Shown: positions 54,549 through 60,985 of the stretch, piece after piece | Layout of the letters: every line of letters begins with the position of its first letter | Numbering within the stretch: the stretch's first letter is position 1 | Source of the DNA: an uncultured Succinivibrionaceae bacterium | GTDB taxonomy: Bacteria; Pseudomonadota; Gammaproteobacteria; Enterobacterales; Succinivibrionaceae | Length of the DNA: 60,985 nt | NCBI GenBank assembly: GCA_900539665.1 | Contig: UQCV01000006.1 | Location: 1 to 60,985 of the forward strand | Direction: 5' to 3' | Position numbers and translations under genes: made by a program | The notes under the pieces: model-generated | What the model was told of the DNA's origin: nothing | The model's database searches: none | The model's input: the letters and a program-made list of their open reading frames with translations, nothing else

Positions 54549-55895
54549 ATGATAAATATTAAGAAAGGATTAGATATCCCTCTAAGTGGCAAGCCGGAAA
54601 TGAAGATTAGTGTTGGCCAGGCTGTAAAGCATGTTGCTTTACTTGGCAGTGACTATCACGGTCTTAAACCTTCCATGTTAGTGGAAGCCGGTCAGTCAGT
54701 TGAAAAGGGTCAGGTTCTTTTTACTGACAAAAAGAATCCTGGCGTGCAGTTCACTGCGCCGGTATCCGGCAAGGTAGTTGCAATCAACCGCGGCGCAAAA
54801 AGAGTATTTCAATCCTTAGTAATCGAAATCGATCCTACTGCCGTAGGCAGCAAAAAATTTAAGGCCTATTCTGCTGAAGAGCTTGATAATCTCTCTCGTG
54901 AAGAAGTACAGAACCAGCTTGTTGAATCTGGTGCATGGACAGCTTTTAGAACTCGTCCATTCAGCAAGGCTCCTGCTGTTAAATCAGTGCCTGATAATAT
55001 TTTTGTAACTGCAATCGATACCAATCCTCTCGCAGCAGATCCGACCGTAATTATTGCAACTCACGAAAAAGCCTTCGTTGATGGTTTAAGTGTGCTGGCT
55101 GCACTTACTGATGGTAAGGTTTATGTATGTAAGGGTGAAGCATCTCTTCCTGTGAGCAAAAACCCACGTGTTAAGGAAGAAGTGTTTTGTGGTAAGCATC
55201 CAGCAGGTCTTGCTGGCACTCACATGCATTTCTTAAGCCCTGCTTCTGAAAACCATATTATGTGGTCAATTGGTTACCAAGACGTTATTGCAATTGGTTA
55301 CCTATTTAGAAGTGGCGAAATTTACAATGAACGCATTGTAAGTTTAGGTGGCCCTAATGTAAGTACTCCACGTTTAGTTAGAACTGTAGCTGGTGCTTGT
55401 GTTTCTGAACTTTGCGCTGGTGAACTTACTGGTTCTGATTATCGTGTGATTTCTGGTTCAGTTTTAAATGGTCACAAAGCAGAAGCTGCTTTTGATTATC
55501 TAGGCAGATTCCACCAGCAGATTAGCGTAATTCCAGAAGGTGACAAGCCTGAATTCTTAGGCTGGCTCATGCCTGGCGCAAGAAAGCACTCTGTAACTAG
55601 AACTTTCTTAAGCTGCCTCATTCCTCCACGTAGCTACGACATCAATACCGGTGTACACGGTGGTTCACGTGCTATGGTGCCTATCGGGAATTTTGAACGC
55701 GTTATGCCGCTCGATATTATTGCAACTCAGCTTCTTCGTTCTATTGAAATTGGCGATACTGATGCAGCTAAGCTTCTTGGTTGCCTTGAACTCGATGAAG
55801 AAGATTTGGCTTTATGCACCTACGTTTGTCCGGGCAAGACCGAATACGGTCGTTTGCTCCGCAAATGCCTGACCAGAATCGAATTGGAGGGTTAA
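54549..55895 (+). CDS. nqrA: Na+-translocating NADH:quinone reductase subunit A
   Basis: Peripheral cytoplasmic subunit of Nqr, involved in quinone binding. N-terminus IKKGLDIPLSGKPE and the lipoyl-like VEKGQVLFTDKKNPGVQFTAPVSGKV are typical; 448 residues, normal. First of six genes nqrABCDEF, nearly without gaps. Codons strongly biased to the highly expressed set. Confidence 0.97.
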   Translation: MINIKKGLDIPLSGKPEMKISVGQAVKHVALLGSDYHGLKPSMLVEAGQSVEKGQVLFTDKKNPGVQFTAPVSGKVVAINRGAKRVFQSLVIEIDPTAVGSKKFKAYSAEELDNLSREEVQNQLVESGAWTAFRTRPFSKAPAVKSVPDNIFVTAIDTNPLAADPTVIIATHEKAFVDGLSVLAALTDGKVYVCKGEASLPVSKNPRVKEEVFCGKHPAGLAGTHMHFLSPASENHIMWSIGYQDVIAIGYLFRSGEIYNERIVSLGGPNVSTPRLVRTVAGACVSELCAGELTGSDYRVISGSVLNGHKAEAAFDYLGRFHQQISVIPEGDKPEFLGWLMPGARKHSVTRTFLSCLIPPRSYDINTGVHGGSRAMVPIGNFERVMPLDIIATQLLRSIEIGDTDAAKLLGCLELDEEDLALCTYVCPGKTEYGRLLRKCLTRIELEG

Positions 55896-55896
55896 C

Positions 55897-57141
55897 GTGC
55901 TGTATAACATTATTAAGAAAGTTGAACCACTTTTTGCTAAAGGTGGCAAACTTGAAAGATTGTTCCCTCTATTTGAAGGGACTGCTACCCTCCTTTACAA
56001 CCAGGGTAATGTAACTAAGAATACTACTACTCACGTACGCGATAACATCGACTTAAAGCGTATGATGATCATGGTATTTTTTGCCGTATTCCCAGCTATG
56101 TTCTGGGGTTGGTACAACATTGGTAATCAGACCATTGAAGCTCTTAAGAGCTTTATTGAAGTTGCCCAAACTTCTCATTCTCTTTTTGGTGAAAATTACC
56201 ATTATGCTATTGTTCAGATGTTAGGTGGTACTTTAACTTCTGACGCTGGCCTTTACAGCAAGATGCTTATTGGTGCAGTTTATTTCCTTCCTATTTACCT
56301 AGTAGTATTTGCGGTAGGTGCATTCTGGGAAGTTATCTTCTGTATCGTTCGTAAGCATGAAGTAAATGAAGGTTTCTTCGTAACTTCTATTCTCTTTGCT
56401 TTGATCGTTCCACCAACCATCCCACTTTGGCAAGCTGCTTTAGGTATTTCTTTCGGTGTTCTCATCGGTAAGGAAATCTTTGGTGGTACTGGCCGTAACT
56501 TCATGAACCCAGCTCTCGTGGGCCGTGCCTTCTTGTTCTTTGCTTACCCAGCACAGATTTCAGGTGATAAGGTATGGGTACCGGTAGATGGTTTCTCTGG
56601 TGCTACTCCGCTTAGCCTCTTCAGCCAAAATGGTAACCTTGGTTCATACACTACTGCTGATGCGTTCCTCGGTAACATCCCAGGCTGTATCGGTGAAGGC
56701 TCTACTTTAGGTATCCTCATTGGCGGTCTCGCTTTAGTGTTCATGGGTATTGCTTCATGGCGTATCATCGTAAGTGGTGTTCTTGGGGTTGTATTAACTT
56801 CTTTGATGTTCAACGCTATTGGTTCAACCACCAACCATATGTTTGCCTTAGATGCTATTAATCACCTTGTATTAGGCGGTTTTGCTTTTGGTATCTTCTT
56901 TATGGCAACCGACCCAGTATCTTCTGCCTTCACTTCAAAGGGCAAATATGCTTTCGGTTTCCTTATTGGCTTTATGGTAGTGCTCATTCGAGTTGTTAAT
57001 CCGGCTTATCCGGAAGGTGTAATGTTGGCAATCCTCTTTGCTAACTGCTGGGCTCCTCTCTTTGACTACATCGTAACTCAGAGAAACATCAACCGCAGAA
57101 CAAAGATTGCCTCTAGACCTCAAGTAGTGGGAGCTAAATAA
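55897..57141 (+). CDS. nqrB: Na+-translocating NADH:quinone reductase subunit B
   Basis: Integral membrane subunit with covalent FMN on Thr237 (DGFSGAT, 231-237) and riboflavin; forms the sodium path together with D/E. About ten membrane segments between 55 and 405; GRNFMNPALVGRAF is a conserved quinone-side segment. 414 residues, normal. The FMN must be attached by an ApbE flavin transferase, whose gene is not in the window. GGAGG lies upstream. Confidence 0.97.
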   Translation: MLYNIIKKVEPLFAKGGKLERLFPLFEGTATLLYNQGNVTKNTTTHVRDNIDLKRMMIMVFFAVFPAMFWGWYNIGNQTIEALKSFIEVAQTSHSLFGENYHYAIVQMLGGTLTSDAGLYSKMLIGAVYFLPIYLVVFAVGAFWEVIFCIVRKHEVNEGFFVTSILFALIVPPTIPLWQAALGISFGVLIGKEIFGGTGRNFMNPALVGRAFLFFAYPAQISGDKVWVPVDGFSGATPLSLFSQNGNLGSYTTADAFLGNIPGCIGEGSTLGILIGGLALVFMGIASWRIIVSGVLGVVLTSLMFNAIGSTTNHMFALDAINHLVLGGFAFGIFFMATDPVSSAFTSKGKYAFGFLIGFMVVLIRVVNPAYPEGVMLAILFANCWAPLFDYIVTQRNINRRTKIASRPQVVGAK

Positions 57142-57939
57142 ATGGCTAAACAGGATTCTATTTTTAAGGTATTCGGTGTAACCGGCCTCCTCTGCTTTGT
57201 ATGTTCATTGCTTGTATGTACTGCTGTTGTTTCTCTTAAGAGCCTTCAAGAGCAGTCTATCAAGGTTGACCGTGAACTCAGTATTTTGGCTGCAGCTGAC
57301 GTTAGTGTTGCTGACGGGCAAAAGGTATCTGATGTTTATGCTCAGAACATTGAAGCTCGTTTGCTTGATGTGGCCACCGGTGAATTTGTACCTGCTCAAG
57401 AAGTAGCTAACGTAGCTGGTGCTGGCGTGACTGCTGATGATTTTGACTTTGTAAGCAATTCTAAGCTTGCAGGTAAGAACATCACTCTTAGCGCTGATGC
57501 TGACTTAGCAAAGATTCGTCAGATTTCAAAGTACATGCCAGTTTACCTCGTTAAGTCAGCTGGTGGCTACAGCAAGGTAATTTTACCTTTCTATGGTCAA
57601 GGCCTTTGGTCTGTAATGTATGGTTACCTTGCTCTTAGCACTGATGGTAATACCATTTTAGGCGTTAAGTACTATAACCATGGTGAAACTCCAGGTCTTG
57701 GTGCAGAAATTGAAAACCCTAATTGGACTCAAAAGTGGCAGCAGAAGAAGATTTTCGATGCTAATGGTGCCGTTGAATTTGCAGTTCTTAAGAAGGTTGA
57801 AAAGCCTGAGTATCAAGTAGATGCTCTTTCTGGTGCTACCTTGACTAGTGATGGTGTTTCTCGCTCTGTCAGGTTCTGGGCTAGTGAATCAGGCTATGGC
57901 AAGTTCTTGCAGAACATTCAGAAAAATGGGGTGAAGTAA
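57142..57939 (+). CDS. nqrC: Na+-translocating NADH:quinone reductase subunit C
   Basis: One N-terminal membrane segment (about 11-31) and a periplasmic domain carrying covalent FMN at Thr233 in DALSGATLTSDGV (SGATxT). PGLGAEIENP is family-typical. 265 residues, normal. No gap to nqrB, and shares one base with nqrD. Confidence 0.96.
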   Translation: MAKQDSIFKVFGVTGLLCFVCSLLVCTAVVSLKSLQEQSIKVDRELSILAAADVSVADGQKVSDVYAQNIEARLLDVATGEFVPAQEVANVAGAGVTADDFDFVSNSKLAGKNITLSADADLAKIRQISKYMPVYLVKSAGGYSKVILPFYGQGLWSVMYGYLALSTDGNTILGVKYYNHGETPGLGAEIENPNWTQKWQQKKIFDANGAVEFAVLKKVEKPEYQVDALSGATLTSDGVSRSVRFWASESGYGKFLQNIQKNGVK

Positions 57940-58592
57940 TGGATATTCCTTCTAACAAAGAAGCGTTTACCAAGCCGCTCATTCATGACAATCCAGTTAT
58001 GATGCAGGTACTAGGTATCTGTTCATCACTCGCTGTAACCTCAAACATGAAGACTGCATTCGTGATGGGTTTAGCGGTAACTGCCGTAGTTGCATGTTCT
58101 AACTTGGTAATTTCTCTAATTCGTAAGTATATTCCGAACAGTGTACGTATTATTGTACAGATGACCGTAATTGCTTCGCTCGTAATCGTTGTTGACCAGT
58201 TGCTCAAAGCGTTCTCTTATGAACTTTCTAAGCAGCTCTCAGTATTCGTAGGCCTTATCATTACTAACTGTATCGTAATGGGTCGTGCGGAAGCGTTTGC
58301 GATGAAGTATCCTCCAATGCCTTCATTCTTTGATGGTCTTGGTAATGGTGTTGGTTACGCACTCATTCTTTGCCTACTTGGTACTGTCCGTGAAGTGTTT
58401 GGTTCTGGTACCTGGTTTGGTATCGAACTCATGAAGACTGTGAACAACGGTGGTTGGTATGTGCCTAACGGCTTCATGCTTATGCCTCCTTGTGCCTTCT
58501 TCTTAATCGGTCTCCTTATTTGGTTATCCAACAGACTTACTCATGTTGCGCATAAGCCAGAATATGATACCAGCCGTGAGGATGCATCATAA
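57939..58592 (+). CDS. nqrD: Na+-translocating NADH:quinone reductase subunit D
   Basis: Six-helix membrane subunit; with NqrE it holds an iron centre between half-helices. The Cys of CSNLVISLIRKYIPNSVR and LIITNCIVMGRAEAFAM is in the expected place. 217 residues, normal. Overlaps nqrC and nqrE by one base each. Confidence 0.96.
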   Translation: MDIPSNKEAFTKPLIHDNPVMMQVLGICSSLAVTSNMKTAFVMGLAVTAVVACSNLVISLIRKYIPNSVRIIVQMTVIASLVIVVDQLLKAFSYELSKQLSVFVGLIITNCIVMGRAEAFAMKYPPMPSFFDGLGNGVGYALILCLLGTVREVFGSGTWFGIELMKTVNNGGWYVPNGFMLMPPCAFFLIGLLIWLSNRLTHVAHKPEYDTSREDAS

Positions 58593-59188
58593 TGGAACAT
58601 TATATTAGTTTATTTATCAAGGCAGTTTTCATCGAAAACTTGGCCTTAAGCTTCTTCCTCGGGATGTGTACCTTCCTCGCGGTTTCAAAGAAGGTTAAGA
58701 CTGCTATCGGCCTCGGTATTGCCGTTGTCGTAGTTCAGATGATTGCAGTACCTGCAAATAATCTGGTTTATACCTACGTACTTAAGCCAAATGCGATTCA
58801 GACTGGTCTCGACCTCTCATTCCTTGGCTTTATTACCTACATTGGGGTTATCGCAGCTATTGTGCAGATTCTCGAAATGTTCTTGGATAAGTTTGTACCA
58901 AGCCTATATGCGGCTCTCGGTATCTTCTTACCACTCATTACCGTAAACTGCGCAATCTTCGGTGGCGTATCCTTCATGGTACAGCGTGAGTACAATTTTG
59001 GCGAATCTGTAGTTTATGCAGCAGGTTCTGGTATTTCTTGGGCTTTAGCGGTAGTACTTTTAGCTGCTATTCGTGAAAAGCTAAAGTATGCTCATGCGCC
59101 TGAAGCAATCAATGGCCTTGGCTTGGTATTTATTACCGCTGGTTTGATTGCTCTTGGCTTTATGTCATTCTCTGGCATACAGTTATAA
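58592..59188 (+). CDS. nqrE: Na+-translocating NADH:quinone reductase subunit E
   Basis: Six-helix membrane subunit, inverted homologue of NqrD; conserved Cys in FFLGMCTFLAVSKKV and ITVNCAIFGG are the iron ligands. 198 residues, normal. Preceded directly by nqrD. Confidence 0.97.
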   Translation: MEHYISLFIKAVFIENLALSFFLGMCTFLAVSKKVKTAIGLGIAVVVVQMIAVPANNLVYTYVLKPNAIQTGLDLSFLGFITYIGVIAAIVQILEMFLDKFVPSLYAALGIFLPLITVNCAIFGGVSFMVQREYNFGESVVYAAGSGISWALAVVLLAAIREKLKYAHAPEAINGLGLVFITAGLIALGFMSFSGIQL

Positions 59189-59197
59189 GGAGATTCC

Positions 59198-60424
59198 ATG
59201 GAAATTATTTGGGGCGTAGGCCTATTTATCGGTATCGTGTTGGTGCTGGTTGCTGCCATCTTAGTAGCTAGAGCCTTCATGGTAAATTCCGGTGATGTTA
59301 ATATTGGAATCAACGGTGATCCTAAAAAAGCAATCAAGGTTCCAGCTGGTGACAAGCTTTTAACTTCTCTCGCTAACCAGGGTATTTTCGTACCGTCTGC
59401 TTGTGGCGGTGGCGGGGCTTGTGGTCAGTGCCGTTGTAAAGTACTTAAGGGCGGTGGGGATGTGCTCCCAACTGAACTTGGTCACTTGTCAAAGCGTGAG
59501 GTACGTGAAGGCTGGCGTTTAGCATGTCAGGTTAGCGTACGCCAAGATATGGAAATTGAACTTCCTGCTTCTGTATTCGGCGTAAAGAAGTGGCAGTGTA
59601 CTGTTATTTCTAACGATAACGTTGCTACCTTTATCAAGGAATTGCGTTTAGCTATCCCTGAAGGGGAAGAAGTACCATTCCGCGCTGGTGGTTATATTCA
59701 GATTGAAGCTGATCCACATACTGTTGCATACAAGGACTTTGATATCCCTGAAAAATACAGAAGCGATTGGGAAAAGTTCCATCTTTTTGATTTGGTATCT
59801 AAGGTTGATACTCACATTTTGCGTGCTTACTCTATGGCTTCTTACCCAGAAGAAAAGGGTTTGATCATGCTTAACGTACGTATTGCTACCCCTCCTCTTC
59901 GTCAGATGGATACTATTCCACCAGGGCAGATGTCTTCTTACATTTGGTCTCTTAAGAAGGGTGATAAGGTTACTATTTCTGGTCCATTCGGTGAATTCTT
60001 TGCTAAAGACACTGATGCAGAAATGGTATTTATCGGTGGTGGTGCTGGTATGGCGCCAATGCGTTCTCACATTTTTGACCAGCTCAAGCGTTTGAACTCT
60101 AAGCGTAAGATTAGTTTCTGGTATGGTGCTCGTTCTCTTAAAGAACTCTTCTATAAGGAAGAATTCGATAAGTTGGCCGAAGAACATCCAAACTTCACTT
60201 GGCACGTAGCCTTAAGTGATCCATTACCAGAAGATAACTGGACTGGTTACACTGGCTTCATTGCTAATGTGCTTTACGAAAACTACCTTAAGGGCCATAA
60301 GGCTCCTGAAGACTGTGAATTCTACATGTGCGGCCCTCCAATGATGGCTAAGTCTGTTGTAGATATGCTTCACGGCCTCGGTGTTGAAGACGAAAACATC
60401 CTCTTCGATAACTTCGGTGCTTAA
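59198..60424 (+). CDS. nqrF: Na+-translocating NADH:quinone reductase subunit F
   Basis: NADH entry subunit. N-terminal membrane anchor (about 4-28), 2Fe-2S ferredoxin domain with Cys69, Cys75, Cys78 and Cys110, FAD domain (RAYSMASYP) and NADH domain (GGGAGMAPMRSH, CGPPMM). 408 residues, normal. AAGGAG lies 7 bases before the ATG. Last of the operon, closed by a terminator. Confidence 0.98.
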   Translation: MEIIWGVGLFIGIVLVLVAAILVARAFMVNSGDVNIGINGDPKKAIKVPAGDKLLTSLANQGIFVPSACGGGGACGQCRCKVLKGGGDVLPTELGHLSKREVREGWRLACQVSVRQDMEIELPASVFGVKKWQCTVISNDNVATFIKELRLAIPEGEEVPFRAGGYIQIEADPHTVAYKDFDIPEKYRSDWEKFHLFDLVSKVDTHILRAYSMASYPEEKGLIMLNVRIATPPLRQMDTIPPGQMSSYIWSLKKGDKVTISGPFGEFFAKDTDAEMVFIGGGAGMAPMRSHIFDQLKRLNSKRKISFWYGARSLKELFYKEEFDKLAEEHPNFTWHVALSDPLPEDNWTGYTGFIANVLYENYLKGHKAPEDCEFYMCGPPMMAKSVVDMLHGLGVEDENILFDNFGA

Positions 60425-60460
60425 TGCATAACTGTTGAATGCTCTAGCATTTAAGCGATT

Positions 60461-60490
60461 AAAGGCATGCTCATATGGGCATGCCTTTTG
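60461..60490 (+). terminator. Intrinsic terminator after nqrF
   Basis: AAAGGCATGC, eight-base loop, GCATGCCTTT, then TG. It lies 36 bases past nqrF, and no apbE follows. Confidence 0.88.
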
Positions 60491-60533
60491 TTGTGTGCTT
60501 ATCATTGACCTTTCATGGTGGAGAAACACAAGG

Positions 60534-60668
60534 CGAATCCGTTTTACGAAAATTCAAGAAAAGAAGTTGTATCAAAATCCTAAAAAGCATATTGAAGCAT
60601 TTAGTAGAGCCTTGATCATGTATTCGTTGATTGCTCTGATTGACGGATTTTTATTAGCGTTGTTTTAA
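60534..60668 (+). CDS. Possible small membrane protein, fragment
   Basis: A frame open to TAA at 60666-60668 ends in EKKLYQNPKKHIEAFSRAL and a hydrophobic segment (about 19 residues, IMYSLIALIDGFLLALF). It has no good start codon; its N-terminal part runs into the nqrF terminator. A second frame opens at ATG 60515 (MVEKHKANPF) and stops at 60583, so the locus may be frameshifted. Base use (AAA, many T) is unlike nqr. Family not recognised. Confidence 0.3.
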   Translation, partial: RIRFTKIQEKKLYQNPKKHIEAFSRALIMYSLIALIDGFLLALF

Positions 60669-60721
60669 GATATTTTCTAAAAATTCAATACACAGTAAAA
60701 TTGAAGTTTGGAGGTGTAGAG

Positions 60722-60955
60722 ATGATTGACACAAGTATGTCTGATACACTATTCGTAAATGAGAAAGAATATGAGATTATCGGATTTTTAGGTAAAGGCA
60801 AGGGCGGATATTCCTATTTAGCAAGCGATGGAGAACAGCGGTATGTCTTAAAACAGATACATCACGAGCCATGCAGTTATTATCAGTTTGGCAATAAAAT
60901 TCAGGCTGAAATAAATGATTATAACAGACTTGTAAAAGTCAACTTAAAAATGTAG
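60722..60955 (+). pseudogene. Truncated protein-kinase-like N-lobe
   Basis: ATG at 60722 with GGAGG 7 bases upstream. A Gly-rich loop FLGKGKGGYSYLA (about 22-34) and the ATP-binding Lys in YVLKQIHHE (about 42-50) are those of the protein-kinase fold. The frame ends after 77 residues at TAG 60953-60955, before any catalytic loop (HxD) or DFG-like motif, and neither other frame continues the fold in the 30 bases left. It is therefore truncated or frameshifted here. The sequence style (Lys AAA, Ile ATA) and its kinship to small kinases that I associate with gut Firmicutes suggest transfer; that is inference. Confidence 0.5.
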
Positions 60956-60985
60956 ATTTTCGCCAATCTCAAAATGCTGTTTAAT

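Noticed and set aside
54323..54562. 79-codon frame before nqrA
   Set aside because: Overlaps the nqrA start, has no ribosome site and no recognisable features; likely chance in AT-rich DNA.
59648..60205. 185-codon antisense frame in nqrF
   Set aside because: The sense gene has all Fe-S, FAD and NADH motifs; the antisense frame has none.
1..60985. CRISPR arrays, tRNA or rRNA genes, prophage genes
   Set aside because: I looked for regularly spaced repeats, T-arm patterns (GGTTCGAATCC-like) and phage structural genes and found none.

Overview
The window is chromosomal DNA from a gammaproteobacterium of fairly low GC content (about 40 percent by eye). The evidence is a CRP nearly identical to the E. 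coli protein as I remember it, SlyX, FxsA next to groESL, YheS, ThiI with a rhodanese domain, and three gene blocks in enterobacterial order. The combination of Nqr, a complete type IV pilus pilMNOPQ set and AT-rich spacers would fit the Aeromonadales/Succinivibrionaceae. That placement is inference, since no rRNA gene is present.

Layout. 1-50: end of an IS200/IS605-type element. 183-4074: slyX, fkpA and dsbD (folding of exported proteins and periplasmic thiol chemistry). 4732-7780: fxsA and groES-groEL behind a textbook sigma-32 promoter. 8151-9965: a membrane PAS-GGDEF-EAL protein. 10355-24225: mrcA diverging from pilMNOPQ, then aroK-aroB-damX-rpe-gph-trpS, collinear with E. coli except that dam is missing. 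24255-28519: a two-gene RND efflux system. 29024-34580: argD, crp, an acyltransferase and an ornithine/lysine decarboxylase, with a tnpB remnant between the last two. 35101-38544: five minor pilin genes. 38660-43527: rlmJ, an ABC-F ATPase and an AGE-fold sugar isomerase, all on the minus strand. 43812-54188: slyD with an extreme His/Cys tail, thiI, yajL, panE, xseB, ispA, dxs, yajQ and ampG. 54549-60424: nqrABCDEF. From about 60500 to the window end the sequence changes character and holds a truncated protein-kinase-like gene that looks foreign.

How the genes work together. pilM-Q (alignment complex and secretin) and the minor pilins form two halves of one type IV pilus; motor ATPases, prepilin peptidase, major pilin and PilY1 are not here. 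mrcA, damX and ampG serve wall synthesis, division and wall recycling. aroK/aroB feed chorismate. dxs and ispA feed isoprenoids, and dxs with thiI shares the thiamine/DXP branch. Nqr couples NADH oxidation to sodium export. fkpA, slyD, dsbD and groESL are folding factors.

I found no convincing, complete, previously undescribed system; most of the window is housekeeping. The items most worth a second look are the IS200/IS605 (TnpB/omega-RNA type) remnants, the foreign kinase fragment after nqrF, the His/Cys-rich SlyD tail, the hairpins in the decarboxylase leader, the paired GTAANTTAC sites before dsbD/fxsA, and the absence of dam, pilY1 and apbE from their usual places.
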